From positions 1 to 41,802 of the forward strand of contig DASSIZ010000058.1 in NCBI GenBank assembly GCA_035691485.1: a stretch of 41,802 bases of DNA, in the 5' to 3' direction. Under the pieces are notes generated by a model. The model ran no database searches. It had not been told where the DNA came from and worked only from the letters and a program-made list of their open reading frames with translations. This DNA is from Terriglobales bacterium (GTDB taxonomy: Bacteria > Acidobacteriota > Terriglobia > Terriglobales > Acidobacteriaceae). The translations under genes and the position numbers were made by a program. Shown one piece after another: positions 1 to 8,315 of this stretch (positions within the stretch are counted from its first letter, which is position 1; each line of letters opens with the position of its first letter).

Positions 1-2
1 CG

Positions 3-641
3 GCGCGGCTGAGCCAGGAGAGCGTCGCGGCGCGCGATATGATTACGCGCTTCACCGAGCGCCGAGGCAGTCCACCGCAGACGCTGGGCGCGGACACGAC
101 GTACGGCAATGGCGAAATGCTGGACTGGCTCGAACAGCACAGCATCACAGGGCACATTCCGGTGAAGGAGTGTCCTTTAGGCAAAAGCAGTCTGTACAGC
201 GTGGAACAGTTCACCTATCGGCCTGAGAACAACAGCTACGTCTGTCCGGAAGGCAAGCAACTCACCTATGTAGGGATCAACGCACGCAACCGGACGCACC
301 TGTATGCGTCGACGCCAAAACGCTGCCACGACTGTTCGCAGAAAGCGCAATGCACACGAGGAAAGGCTCGGATCCTGCAGATTCACATTCACGAAGGAGC
401 ACGGCAGCGCGCCCGCTATCGGGCCCAGACGCCTGAGTTCAGCATCGCGTCGCGTGCTCGCAAGAAAGTCGAGGCTTTATTCGCCGAACTGAAGAATCAG
501 ATCGGATTACGCCGGCTGCGATTGCGCCGGATGAAGTTCGTACGAGAACAATTCTTCCTGGCGGCCGCCGCGCAGAATCTGAAACGCCTGGTCCGCTTCC
601 TCGCCCGAACGACATCGCCACAGGCGCAAGTAACCGCGTAA
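3..641 (+). CDS. IS1182-like transposase, C-terminal part (cut by window edge)
   Basis: The open frame runs in from the left edge without a start, so only the C-terminal part of a DDE transposase is seen; a Met at 39 is internal. The visible part begins R-L-S-Q-E-S-V-A-A-R-D and continues through ADTTYGNGEMLDW, a pattern typical of the second catalytic Asp block of IS1182/IS4-type enzymes. A Cys-rich insert follows (CHDCSQKAQC, near residue 97 of the visible part). The end has an Arg-rich block with FAELKNQIGLRRLRLRR, which carries the expected catalytic Glu, and a helical tail. The frame is uninterrupted and a terminal-repeat-like sequence lies about 70 bp past the stop, so the right half of the element looks intact. 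Whether the left half is complete cannot be judged here. Family assignment is by motif pattern. Confidence 0.8.
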   Translation, partial: ARLSQESVAARDMITRFTERRGSPPQTLGADTTYGNGEMLDWLEQHSITGHIPVKECPLGKSSLYSVEQFTYRPENNSYVCPEGKQLTYVGINARNRTHLYASTPKRCHDCSQKAQCTRGKARILQIHIHEGARQRARYRAQTPEFSIASRARKKVEALFAELKNQIGLRRLRLRRMKFVREQFFLAAAAQNLKRLVRFLARTTSPQAQVTA

Positions 642-712
642 AAAACAACAAGCAATGCGAGAGCACTAACAGGGAAACAACAGCTCAGTGAAGGAAGAGG
701 CTACCATCAACA

Positions 713-727
713 GGAGTTTTTCAACAG
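713..727. repeat. Probable right terminal inverted repeat of the IS
   Basis: GGAGTTTTTCAACAG lies about 70 bp after the transposase stop. Its reverse complement, CTGTTGAAAAACTCC, resembles the left end of many IS1182-type elements. The left end is outside the window, so pairing cannot be checked and the exact boundary (about 727) is inferred. Confidence 0.6.
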
Positions 728-729
728 CT

Positions 730-744
730 ACAGGCATTATCGTA
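730..744 (+). repeat. 15-bp direct repeat, copy 1
   Basis: ACAGGCATTATCGTA sits immediately beyond the presumed IS end and recurs exactly at 2006-2020. The two copies bracket the two minus-strand genes of unknown function. It is too long for the target duplication of a typical IS; it could be a remnant of an older insertion or an unrelated shared site. Confidence 0.6.
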
Positions 745-801
745 ACTTATGATTCTGCACCGGGAACAGTGCAAATTCGTTACTTACGCTAAGACGATTT
801 A

Positions 802-1617
802 TCACTCGTTGACGCGGACTTCACCTCGATGCGGTGGTAACCAGAGGCCGTTCTTCATATCTCTGAGCCGGTCCGTGGCACCTGAGCGTGCCCACTCTTC
901 GATGGAAGGGCTATTCTTCGTATTCGCAAGCACGTTGATGACGGTATCGCTGGCTTGGCGAAACGATAGCCACCATGCAGCTTGATATTCAACAAGTTCG
1001 TCCTTGGAATGAAGAAAGGGCTCCACGGCGGGAATAGCATCCTTACCGATCACCTCTTCGGCCCAACTGAAATAGTGGGTTGCCATCCTCCCGAGTGTCT
1101 TCGGCTTTGACCGAACAGAGTAGAACAGTTCCTCAGCGATTCCTGCCGGTGATGGCGAAACTGATGTGGCGGCTGATGACGGCCTCGGTGCAAGACGTAT
1201 CTCCATTTGCCAGACAGGAACTGCGACTTGCAGATTCTGTCCATCGCCTTTTAGAAAAAGAAGGTAACGCGATCCGGTTTCGAAAAATGCGGTGGGCGGC
1301 GCGATGTGATCTGGTGTTGGATACGGGCCGAAATCGTAGTATCGGAACCGTACAGAAGGAGAACGCAAAGTTCCTTTGAACACCCGGCCCACTTCGGCTT
1401 CCGCTATGAATTCATCCCGCTCGGCACTCCCGATTAATTCTTTCCTTCCCATTTTTTCCGTCTTGAGAATGGTTGCCGAACAGACGATTTCTGAGTAGCT
1501 GATTCTCTTTGCAAGAGAGGGTTCGTAGGCGAACGGCGGTTGCTGAGCGTATGCCCCGACTACCAGTAACGAGAAAAGAACGGCGACTTCGAGTGCGCCC
1601 AGCCTTGATCGGTCCAC
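802..1617 (-). CDS. Secreted protein of unknown function with possible C-terminal HEAT-like helices
   Basis: I do not recognise the family. The protein is 271 aa. It starts at GTG, with GAGGT a few bases upstream. Residues 8-25 form a hydrophobic signal peptide ending AYAQ, so the product is probably exported. The middle part (about 40-150) looks beta-rich, with EAEVGRVFKG and RFRYYDFG, as in small secreted beta-sandwich proteins. The C-terminal 90 residues (EELVEYQAAWW, DTVINVLANTKNSPSIEEWA) look helical and resemble one or two HEAT-like repeats. It has its own plausible promoter and no close partner. Its position between an IS end and fumC, inside a pair of 15-bp repeats, suggests an accessory gene. 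Confidence is high that it is a gene and low on any role. Confidence 0.7.
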   Translation of the reverse strand: MDRSRLGALEVAVLFSLLVVGAYAQQPPFAYEPSLAKRISYSEIVCSATILKTEKMGRKELIGSAERDEFIAEAEVGRVFKGTLRSPSVRFRYYDFGPYPTPDHIAPPTAFFETGSRYLLFLKGDGQNLQVAVPVWQMEIRLAPRPSSAATSVSPSPAGIAEELFYSVRSKPKTLGRMATHYFSWAEEVIGKDAIPAVEPFLHSKDELVEYQAAWWLSFRQASDTVINVLANTKNSPSIEEWARSGATDRLRDMKNGLWLPPHRGEVRVNE

Positions 1618-1640
1618 TTGACCTCAAATGAAACCGTCTA

Positions 1641-1669
1641 ATAGTAGCCAGTCTTGGGCAGGAAACCAA
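1641..1669 (-). promoter_or_regulatory. Possible sigma-70-type promoter for the secreted-protein gene
   Basis: Read on the minus strand, TTGGTT (1669-1664) and TACTAT (1646-1641) are separated by exactly 17 bp, with the GTG start about 25 bp further on. Spacing and hexamers fit a housekeeping promoter; there is no experimental support. Confidence 0.4.
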
Positions 1670-1735
1670 ATGCAAGCTGCGTCTTAAAACGATAAGTGGC
1701 GTGAACAGTCCTGCGTAAGTAATGCCGGACGGGCT

Positions 1736-1975
1736 TTAAACCAGATTGCCCATATCTGCTGAAGTGGCCCCACCGTCGCCCGTGACGGAAGGTGGTGGCG
1801 TTCGACCCGTCAGCCAATCAAGCACGGCGACAATGCCATAGATGGCTGCACCCTCGGCAACGACGAAGAACAATATGGCACCCACTGTAAACCAGAGCCA
1901 ACCAACGCCCACTGTCACGATGACGCAGACAACGTACAGGAAGCTTGCCCAACGCGGAACTCGACGGGTCGGCAT
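1736..1975 (-). CDS. Small membrane protein of unknown function (79 aa)
   Basis: This short protein has a basic N-terminus (MPTRRVPRW) and a hydrophobic span of about 45 residues (11-55) long enough for two transmembrane helices with a short turn. A polar Gly/Ser/Thr tail follows (about 60-79). No family is recognised. It is transcribed in the same direction as the secreted-protein gene downstream (about 120 bp gap) and could be cotranscribed with it, although that gene appears to have its own promoter. The positive-inside rule puts the N-terminus in the cytoplasm, and two helices would put the polar tail there too. Confidence 0.55.
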   Translation of the reverse strand: MPTRRVPRWASFLYVVCVIVTVGVGWLWFTVGAILFFVVAEGAAIYGIVAVLDWLTGRTPPPSVTGDGGATSADMGNLV

Positions 1976-2005
1976 AAGCGGATTCTACGCCAGTGATTGT
2001 CGATA

Positions 2006-2020
2006 ACAGGCATTATCGTA
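2006..2020 (+). repeat. 15-bp direct repeat, copy 2
   Basis: Exact second copy of ACAGGCATTATCGTA (first at 730-744). Here it lies within a small palindrome, CGATAA-N6-TTATCG (2001-2018), which the first copy lacks. Confidence 0.6.
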
Positions 2021-2066
2021 GGTTTGCGCCGTTTGTTCGCCGTAATCACGGTTTTGTTACAGGCTC

Positions 2067-2178
2067 TTAGTAGTTAGTAGTCAGGAGTTAGTAGTTAGCA
2101 CTTAGGAGCAAGAATCGGAGTCAACGCCTAACTGCCTAACTCCTAACTCCCAACTACTAACTCCTAATTACCAGCTCC
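2067..2178. repeat. Iterated-word foldback element (AGTTAGTAGT class)
   Basis: The left arm (2067-2108) repeats TAGTAGTTAGTAGT and GGAGTTAGTAGTTAG-like words. The right arm (2125-2178) repeats their reverse complements (CCTAACT, CTCCTAACTCC, CAACTACTAACTCC). About 15 bp of unrelated sequence separate them. The arms can pair in several registers. It lies directly past the fumC stop, so it may end or stabilise that transcript. It belongs to the family of such elements found across the window and shares its word with the element at 38441-38600. Confidence 0.75.
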
Positions 2179-2182
2179 TGTT

Positions 2183-3589
<1,407 letters not shown>

Positions 3590-3610
3590 TCGAGCGCTCC
3601 TCAACGCGGT

Positions 3611-3660
3611 AGCTAAGTACCGAGTCCCTGAGTACCTGAGAAAAAGCGAGTACCGAATGA
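3611..3660. repeat. Iterated-word element (GAGTACC class)
   Basis: Upstream of fumC, AGTACC-type words recur three times within 50 bp (GTACCGAGT, GAGTACC, GAGTACC), with CTGAG between. A similar cluster is at 17064-17100. It lies in the divergent fumC/ypdA interval, so it would be part of the fumC leader or promoter region. Confidence 0.5.
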
Positions 3661-3732
3661 AATTATAGTCTGCGTGGGCGCGCCGGTTGTGCGTTGGAGC
3701 ACATGCAGGTGTGACAGGTTGTCCCGGGCGAA

Positions 3733-3804
3733 ATCGCCGATTGCGGAACTGCGGAATTGCCGAACCGCCGATTCCGCGTGGCCGCAGTTACCCGGTTCGG
3801 CAAC
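3733..3804. repeat. Iterated-word foldback element (GCGGAATTGCCGAACC class)
   Basis: The left arm repeats TTGCGGAACTGCGGAATTGCC. The right arm carries GATTCCGCG, GCCGCAGTT and GGTTCGGCAA, the complements of those words. It lies 50 bp before the ypdA start. A one-armed relative (TTGCGGAAGTGCCGAACC) is at 37020-37048. Confidence 0.55.
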
Positions 3805-3854
3805 CCTCCTGACGTTCTGCGCACCGCTGCGGCCCCCGCCTGAATCCAATCACC

Positions 3855-4901
3855 GTGTCCGAAACGTTCGATGTAGTTGTCATTGGCGCCGGCCCCAGCG
3901 GCATGGCATCCGCCATTGAAGCGCAGCGCGCGGGCTTTCGCGTGGTGCTGATCGACAAGGGCTGCCTGGTCAATTCCTTGTTTCACTACCCGGCGAACAT
4001 GACTTTTTTCACCACGCCGGAGCTGCTGGAGATTGGCGACATTCCGTTTCCCAGTGCGCACATCAAGCCGACGCGCGAAGAGGCGCTGGAGTACTACCGC
4101 AAAGTTGCCGAGCATTACCGCCTGGATGTCCGGCCGTACCAGCGGGTGGACCAGGTCAGCGGCGGCGACGGCAATTTCCAGGTCCGCACCACGGCGGTGA
4201 ATCCCACGATTCTTGGCGCGCTGGAGGCGTCGGAGGAGCACCAACGGATTCCCGGGCGGGTCCGCGAATACCAGGCGCGCAAGCTGGTGGTTGCCACCGG
4301 CTACTACGATCTGCCCAACATCATGCACATACCGGGTGAGGAGCTGGCGAAGGTGTTCCATTACTATCGCGAGCCGCATCCTTTTTTTGATCGCGACGTG
4401 CTCATCATCGGCGGCAAAAACTCGGCCTCGATTGCGGCGCTGGAACTGTGGCGGCATGGTTCGCGCGTCACCCTGGTGCATCGCCAACCGGGGATGCACC
4501 CGCACGTCAAGTACTGGATCAGGCCCGACATCGAGAACCGGATCAAGAACGGAGAAATCGCCGCCTACTTCAACAGCACGGTCAGCGAGATTCGCGAGGA
4601 ATCAGTATTGATCCAGACCCCGAACGGCGAGGTCCGAGTGAAAAACGATTTCGTGTTTGCCCTGACCGGCTATCATCCCGATTACGCGTTTCTGCAAAGC
4701 CTCGGAGTGCGACTCACGCCCGAGGAGTGCCGCCCGATCGTGGATCACCAGACGCTGGAGACCAACGTTCCGGGAGTCTATGTTGCAGGCGTGATCGTGG
4801 CGGGCTCGCGCACCAGCGAAATCTTCATCGAAAACGGCCGCTTTCACGGGCAGCACATCGCGCAAGATTTGAAGAAGAAGCTCTCCGCTGCTGGCTCTTA
4901 G
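3855..4901 (+). CDS. ypdA: YpdA-family FAD/NAD(P) disulfide reductase (putative bacillithiol disulfide reductase)
   Basis: The 348-aa flavoprotein has an N-terminal dinucleotide-binding motif, VVVIGAGPSGMASA (8-21), and a second Rossmann motif, VLIIGGKNSASIAA (183-196). The C-terminal FAD-contact stretch VPGVYVAGVIV lies near 308-318. It lacks the CxxC redox pair of thioredoxin reductases, as expected for YpdA, which in Firmicutes reduces bacillithiol disulfide with NADPH. The conserved FFTTPELLEIGD region and overall length fit this subfamily. That the host makes bacillithiol is inference; no bsh genes are in the window. The start is GTG at 3855 without a clear Shine-Dalgarno; an in-frame CTG five codons upstream is possible. 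A lipoprotein gene follows 62 bp downstream. Confidence 0.85.
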   Translation: MSETFDVVVIGAGPSGMASAIEAQRAGFRVVLIDKGCLVNSLFHYPANMTFFTTPELLEIGDIPFPSAHIKPTREEALEYYRKVAEHYRLDVRPYQRVDQVSGGDGNFQVRTTAVNPTILGALEASEEHQRIPGRVREYQARKLVVATGYYDLPNIMHIPGEELAKVFHYYREPHPFFDRDVLIIGGKNSASIAALELWRHGSRVTLVHRQPGMHPHVKYWIRPDIENRIKNGEIAAYFNSTVSEIREESVLIQTPNGEVRVKNDFVFALTGYHPDYAFLQSLGVRLTPEECRPIVDHQTLETNVPGVYVAGVIVAGSRTSEIFIENGRFHGQHIAQDLKKKLSAAGS

Positions 4902-4916
4902 CTTTCAGGGGTGAGG

Positions 4917-4957
4917 TTCGACTTCTCACTTCTCACTTCATACTTCTGACTTCGACA
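4917..4957 (+). repeat. Iterated-word stretch (ACTTCTC class), one arm
   Basis: GACTTCTCACTTCTCACTTC is followed by ATACTTCTGACTTCG: four or five tandem degenerate copies of one 7-8-bp word, filling the gap between the reductase stop and the lipoprotein start. No complementary arm is seen. Confidence 0.45.
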
Positions 4958-4963
4958 AATACA

Positions 4964-5596
4964 ATGTTTCCCATGCGCACTTCCGTGATCGTGATGGTCC
5001 TGGCGGCCTCGCTGCTGGCCGCATGCAACAAGAGTTCCGAGCCGGCTGCGGTTTCTGCGCAGTCGGGCAACGCCGCCAAGCCTGCTGAAGCGAACCCGCC
5101 CGCCAACCTAAAGCCGGCCGACGCTTTCGGTCAAAAGCTGCAGGAGATTGCCGGGTCCGGGGCTAAGGACTGCGGACGACTGGCCTCGCAAGCGCCCGAG
5201 CCGACCCAGAAAGCCGGAGATTGCGCGATGGCGGCGGCGAAGGACAAGCACGCCTTCTATGTCGCGTATGACATGCCTGGACTGACGGTGGGCGTGGCCG
5301 GCAATTCGGAGGGCAAGCTGTTCACGGTCCAAGCGGAACAGGCGCAGGCGGGCGGGAAGGCGGAGGTGCACACCGCACCTTGTCCATCGGAATTGCGCAT
5401 CGCGCAGAGTGGACGCGTGACCTGCATGAAGCCGGGCGCCGGCATGCCAGGCATGGGCGGGGGCGCGAGCCCGCACGGCGCAATGCCGCCGGCCAGCGGG
5501 GAAAATCCGCACGGCGGCGGAATGATGAGCATGCCTCCGCCGGGAACTGCGAACCCGCATGGAAGCAGCAAGCCAGCGACTCCGCCAAAGCAGTAA
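4964..5596 (+). CDS. Lipoprotein with Met/His/Pro/Gly-rich tail, function unknown
   Basis: The 210-aa product begins with a signal sequence ending in the lipobox L-A-A-C (Cys21), so it should be lipid-anchored at the cell envelope. A proline/alanine linker leads to a small globular part (about 50-150) with four cysteines (in KDCGRL, GDCAMA, APCPSE and VTCMKP) that could form two disulfides. The last 60 residues are low-complexity MPGM, PHG and NPHG repeats, Met/His rich and reminiscent of metal-binding tails of periplasmic copper proteins; metal binding is inference. The ATG at 4964 is used; an ATG three codons later would keep a full signal peptide. The long in-frame opening upstream is the shadow of the reductase gene. 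Confidence 0.7.
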   Translation: MFPMRTSVIVMVLAASLLAACNKSSEPAAVSAQSGNAAKPAEANPPANLKPADAFGQKLQEIAGSGAKDCGRLASQAPEPTQKAGDCAMAAAKDKHAFYVAYDMPGLTVGVAGNSEGKLFTVQAEQAQAGGKAEVHTAPCPSELRIAQSGRVTCMKPGAGMPGMGGGASPHGAMPPASGENPHGGGMMSMPPPGTANPHGSSKPATPPKQ

Positions 5597-5599
5597 AAA

Positions 5600-5628
5600 G
5601 GGCTAGGAGCTAGGGGCTAGGAGCTACC
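5600..5628. repeat. Iterated-word stretch (GGCTAGGAGCTA class)
   Basis: GGCTAGGAGCTA-GGGGCTAGGAGCTA is a near-tandem repeat in the 33-bp gap between two convergent genes (lipoprotein on plus, plsC on minus). AGCT pairs with itself, so small hairpins are possible on either strand. Confidence 0.45.
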
Positions 5629-5629
5629 A

Positions 5630-6397
5630 CTACCCCCCTTTCTCGTACAGGTTCCGCACCGCCTGCTGCGCCGTCTCAGTCAAGGCGGCCAGGTTTTGCC
5701 GCGTATAGCCGGCCACCGGAATCGGATCGCCAATGATGAATTGCAGGCGCCGGCGGTGCAGGTGCGCGCTTCCCAGCGGCATCGCCTCATAGGTTCCAAG
5801 AATCGCCATGGGCACGACATCAACCCCGGCTTTCACTGCGACATAAAATGCTCCCCGCTTGAACGGCAGCATCTCGCCGCGAGGCGCGCGTTCGCCCTCA
5901 GGAAAAATCACCACCGACATTCCGCTGTTTAACGTTGCGATTGCGTTGCGCAAAGCACGCCGCGACAAGGCCAGGCTTTCCGGGGCGATTTCCAGCGCGC
6001 CTGCCATGCGCAGCCACCATCCGATGATGGGCACGCGGAACACCAGGCGGTGCGCCATGATCCGGAACTGGAATGGCAGGTAGCGGTAGAGAAGAGGAAT
6101 GTCCATGGCGGAAAGATGATTGGCGACGTAGAGCCGTGAGCGGGCGGGATCAATGCGATCCAGGCCGTGGACGGAAACCTCGGCGACCAATTGCAGGCAG
6201 ATCGCGGACCATAGCCGCACCACGGCGTTCCGCGCGCGGCCGCTGGTATCAAACAGTCCGGCAAGAAGCGAAACTGGCGCCAGGATAAGCGAGACCAGAA
6301 GGATGACCGGCCAATAGAGGAGAAGAGCGCGGGCCCAGCTGAGGAGGTGGCCGGCTGGATTCCGTGCGTCCCCACCGAGCCGGGGCTGAGGTTTCAA
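5630..6397 (-). CDS. plsC: 1-acyl-sn-glycerol-3-phosphate acyltransferase (PlsC family)
   Basis: The enzyme adds the second acyl chain to lysophosphatidic acid in membrane phospholipid synthesis. The acyltransferase block I motif NHLSAMD (93-99, HX4D) carries the catalytic His and Asp, and block III is FPEGERAPRG (165-174). A hydrophobic segment at about 25-48 should anchor it to the inner membrane. Length (up to 255 aa) is normal. The start is uncertain: the only early candidate is a TTG at 6397, which lies inside an iterated-word repeat and has no Shine-Dalgarno; the first ATG would be well inside the domain. It is convergent with the upstream lipoprotein gene. Other glycerolipid or ornithine-lipid acyltransferases of the same fold cannot be excluded. 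Confidence 0.88.
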   Translation of the reverse strand: MKPQPRLGGDARNPAGHLLSWARALLLYWPVILLVSLILAPVSLLAGLFDTSGRARNAVVRLWSAICLQLVAEVSVHGLDRIDPARSRLYVANHLSAMDIPLLYRYLPFQFRIMAHRLVFRVPIIGWWLRMAGALEIAPESLALSRRALRNAIATLNSGMSVVIFPEGERAPRGEMLPFKRGAFYVAVKAGVDVVPMAILGTYEAMPLGSAHLHRRRLQFIIGDPIPVAGYTRQNLAALTETAQQAVRNLYEKGG

Positions 6398-6476
6398 GTT
6401 TCACGTTTCACGTTGCCGGGCTGAGCGTATTGGCGCAGATCTTCGGAACGTGAAACTGGAAACGCGCAACGTGAAA
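6391..6476. repeat. Iterated-word foldback element (TGAAAC class)
   Basis: Left arm GTTTCAAGTTTCACGTTTCA (6391-6410, continuing CGTTG). Right arm AACGTGAAACTGGAAACGCG plus CAACGTGAAAG (6447-6476). About 30 bp of spacer lie between. Arm words are reverse complements in several registers. It lies between cyaY and plsC and overlaps the presumed plsC start. The same word builds the elements at 12191, 27312 and 28341. Confidence 0.75.
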
Positions 6477-6484
6477 GCAGTAGG

Positions 6485-6817
6485 TCAGTCCAGGTCAATC
6501 GCTTCCGTCTCCAACTGCTGGTTCATCAGGCGCGAGACCAGGGGCTTCAGGCCTTCGCCCGTTTTACCGAGCACGAAATCGTTCTGATCCTCGTTCCAAT
6601 CCAGTTTGAAACTGGTGGAGAGAGCGGAAATCCAAATCTGCTTGGCAGGCGCGTTGGGCGAAACCACAAAGCGGCCGGGAGGCTCTTCGAAGCTGATGTG
6701 GAGCGCGCCCGACTGATCTTCCACATCGAAGTCGGCGTCGCCTTCGGCGTCGATCAGGGATTGCTTCAGCGATTCCATCGCGGCGTCGGCATGGCGCCGG
6801 AATTCACGTTCTTCCAT
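6485..6817 (-). CDS. cyaY: Frataxin-like protein (CyaY family)
   Basis: Frataxins bind iron through acidic surfaces and regulate iron-sulfur cluster assembly. The 110-aa product starts EEREFRRHADAAMESLKQ, matching the first helix of CyaY, and is strongly acidic over the next 25 residues (IDAEGDADFDVEDQ). The conserved strand GRFVVSPNAPAKQIWIS and the WN-containing stretch FKLDWNEDQNDF are those of the family beta-sheet, and length is typical. I chose the ATG at 6817 because family members begin just before this helix; an in-frame ATG six codons upstream is possible. It is separated from plsC by an iterated-word element, so coupling to it is doubtful. Confidence 0.8.
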   Translation of the reverse strand: MEEREFRRHADAAMESLKQSLIDAEGDADFDVEDQSGALHISFEEPPGRFVVSPNAPAKQIWISALSTSFKLDWNEDQNDFVLGKTGEGLKPLVSRLMNQQLETEAIDLD

Positions 6818-6840
6818 GGCGCGGCATTCTAGCATTCGGT

Positions 6841-6867
6841 TGTCAGCTTTCAGCCATCAGCTTTCAA
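6841..6867. repeat. Iterated-word stretch (CAGCTTTCAG class)
   Basis: TGTCAGCTTTCAGCCATCAG followed by CTTTCAATCGG: CAGCTTTCA twice in 25 bp, just upstream of cyaY. The same word occurs at both ends of ssb (9545 and 10091). Confidence 0.5.
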
Positions 6868-7028
6868 TCGGCCCCGCCATGCAGTACCAATTAAGCACTG
6901 AGGCCCGGTCGCCATGGAGTGAGAGCGCCATGATTCTGGTTTCGAACCGCGGTTGAGGGCCCTCATCCGGCAGCCCAGATGGACGGGTGATCGGCAAGCG
7001 GAGCTATACTTTTCCGAGTGAGGATGAA

Positions 7029-7772
7029 ATGGCTGTTATTGCAGAAATCGCACCCGACCTGTACCGCATCTCGATTTATGTTCCCGAAATCAATCTCCAG
7101 TTCAATCACTTCCTGGTCCGCGACGACGAACCCATGCTTTTCCATACGGGGCTGAAGAGGATGTTCCCGCTGGTGCGCGAAAGCGTGGCCAAAATTCTGG
7201 ATCCGGCGCAGATTCGCTGGATCAGCTGGAGCCACTTCGAGTCCGACGAGTGCGGCTCGCTCAATCAATGGCTGGAAATTGCGCCCCGTGCCGTGCCGGC
7301 CTGCAGCCTGGTCGGTGCGATGGTAAGCGTCAACGATTTTGCCAGCCGCCCGGCGCGCGCGGTCGGGCCGCAGGACTTGATAGATACCGGGAAATATCGT
7401 TTCCGCTATTACCCAACGGCGCACGTGCCGCATGGCTGGGACGCTGGGGTGCTGTTCGAAGAGACAACGCAAACGCTGTTGTGCTCCGACCTGTTCCACC
7501 ACGACGGCGACGTGGAAGCCATCGCTTTATCGGATATCGTCGGCCGCGTGCGCGAGACGCTGAAGGCATATCAGCAGGGTCCGCTGGCCAACTACGTGCC
7601 CTACACGCCGAATACGGGCCGCATTCTGCATTCGCTGGCAGACCTGAAGCCGAAGCTGCTGGCCACCATGCACGGATCCAGCTTCAGCGGCAATGGCGAA
7701 CAGGCGCTGCGAGATTTGGCGGTGGTGATGCGAGAGGTCCTGGGCGAGGATTTATCCGCCAACGCCGCATAA
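7029..7772 (+). CDS. Metallo-beta-lactamase-fold protein resembling the flavodiiron diiron domain (ODP-like)
   Basis: The 247-aa single-domain protein follows the flavodiiron pattern: H69-x-E71-x-D73 in [10 protein letters not shown]132 in AHVPH, D154 in LCSDLF and H215 in TMHGSSF. These would hold two irons. The position after D73, normally His, is Glu74. The flavodoxin domain of true flavodiiron NO/O2 reductases is absent, as in stand-alone oxygen-binding diiron proteins. Activity towards O2, NO or another ligand is inferred only. The start ATG at 7029 has AGGA just upstream and fits the family start ([11 protein letters not shown]); an ATG at 6987 would add 14 unlikely residues. A PPOX-fold gene follows 11 bp downstream, so the two probably form an operon. 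Confidence 0.8.
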   Translation: MAVIAEIAPDLYRISIYVPEINLQFNHFLVRDDEPMLFHTGLKRMFPLVRESVAKILDPAQIRWISWSHFESDECGSLNQWLEIAPRAVPACSLVGAMVSVNDFASRPARAVGPQDLIDTGKYRFRYYPTAHVPHGWDAGVLFEETTQTLLCSDLFHHDGDVEAIALSDIVGRVRETLKAYQQGPLANYVPYTPNTGRILHSLADLKPKLLATMHGSSFSGNGEQALRDLAVVMREVLGEDLSANAA

Positions 7773-7783
7773 GGACGAAGACT

Positions 7784-8311
7784 ATGCCGAAAACGAAATC
7801 GCGTGCGGTCGCCGCGTCGTGGGCGAAGGTAAAGGTCGGCATTCCAAAGATGCCAGCACTCTACACCTCGCAACACCAGAAGAAATTTCTTCCGTGGAGC
7901 CACGCGGAAGAGCGGCTGGTGAACTCGCGAAGCTATTGGATCTGCACGACGCGACCGGACGGGCGTCCGCATTCGATGCCGGTGTGGGGGATGTGGGTGG
8001 AAGGCGCGCTCTACTTCGGCACCGCCCGCGACGCGCGCAAGGCGAAGAACCTGGCGCGCAATCCGGCAGTGTCCGTGCACCTGGAGTCCGGCGACGACGT
8101 GGTCATCCTGGAAGGGAAGGCGGCGGAGGCGAATGTTGCGGACAAAGAACTGCGTGCCAAGCTCGACGCCGAGAGCAAGCGGAAATACAGGATGCCGCTG
8201 CTGGTGATGCCGGAGAGCATCTGCTACCGGGTGCGCCCGCACGTGGTGCTGGCCTGGCTGGAAAAACAGTTTCCGTTCAACTCGACGAGATGGGAATTTG
8301 AAGCGGACTGA
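7784..8311 (+). CDS. Pyridoxamine 5'-phosphate oxidase-fold (FMN/F420-binding split barrel) protein
   Basis: The 175-aa product has the split-barrel signature: SYWICTTRPDGRPHSMPVWG near 50-69, then LYFGTARDARKAKNLARNP and VSVHLESGDDVVILEG. These are the phosphate-contacting and strand segments found in FMN- or F420-dependent PPOX-like proteins. It is not the biosynthetic PdxH, whose C-terminal motif is missing; the end is the short FEAD. Substrate is unknown, with flavin-linked reduction of small molecules the usual guess. The ATG at 7784 has AAGGA nine bases upstream. It follows the diiron-like gene by 11 bp, and a shared role in redox handling is plausible but unproven. Confidence 0.8.
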   Translation: MPKTKSRAVAASWAKVKVGIPKMPALYTSQHQKKFLPWSHAEERLVNSRSYWICTTRPDGRPHSMPVWGMWVEGALYFGTARDARKAKNLARNPAVSVHLESGDDVVILEGKAAEANVADKELRAKLDAESKRKYRMPLLVMPESICYRVRPHVVLAWLEKQFPFNSTRWEFEAD

Positions 8312-8315
8312 GCAT

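Noticed and set aside
4448-4963. Longer upstream form of the lipoprotein reading frame
   Set aside because: It overlaps the YpdA gene in another frame and would bury the signal peptide; the lipoprotein starts at 4964.
7250-7783. N-terminal extension of the PPOX-fold protein
   Set aside because: Overlaps the diiron gene in a shadow frame; AAGGA and conserved start support 7784.
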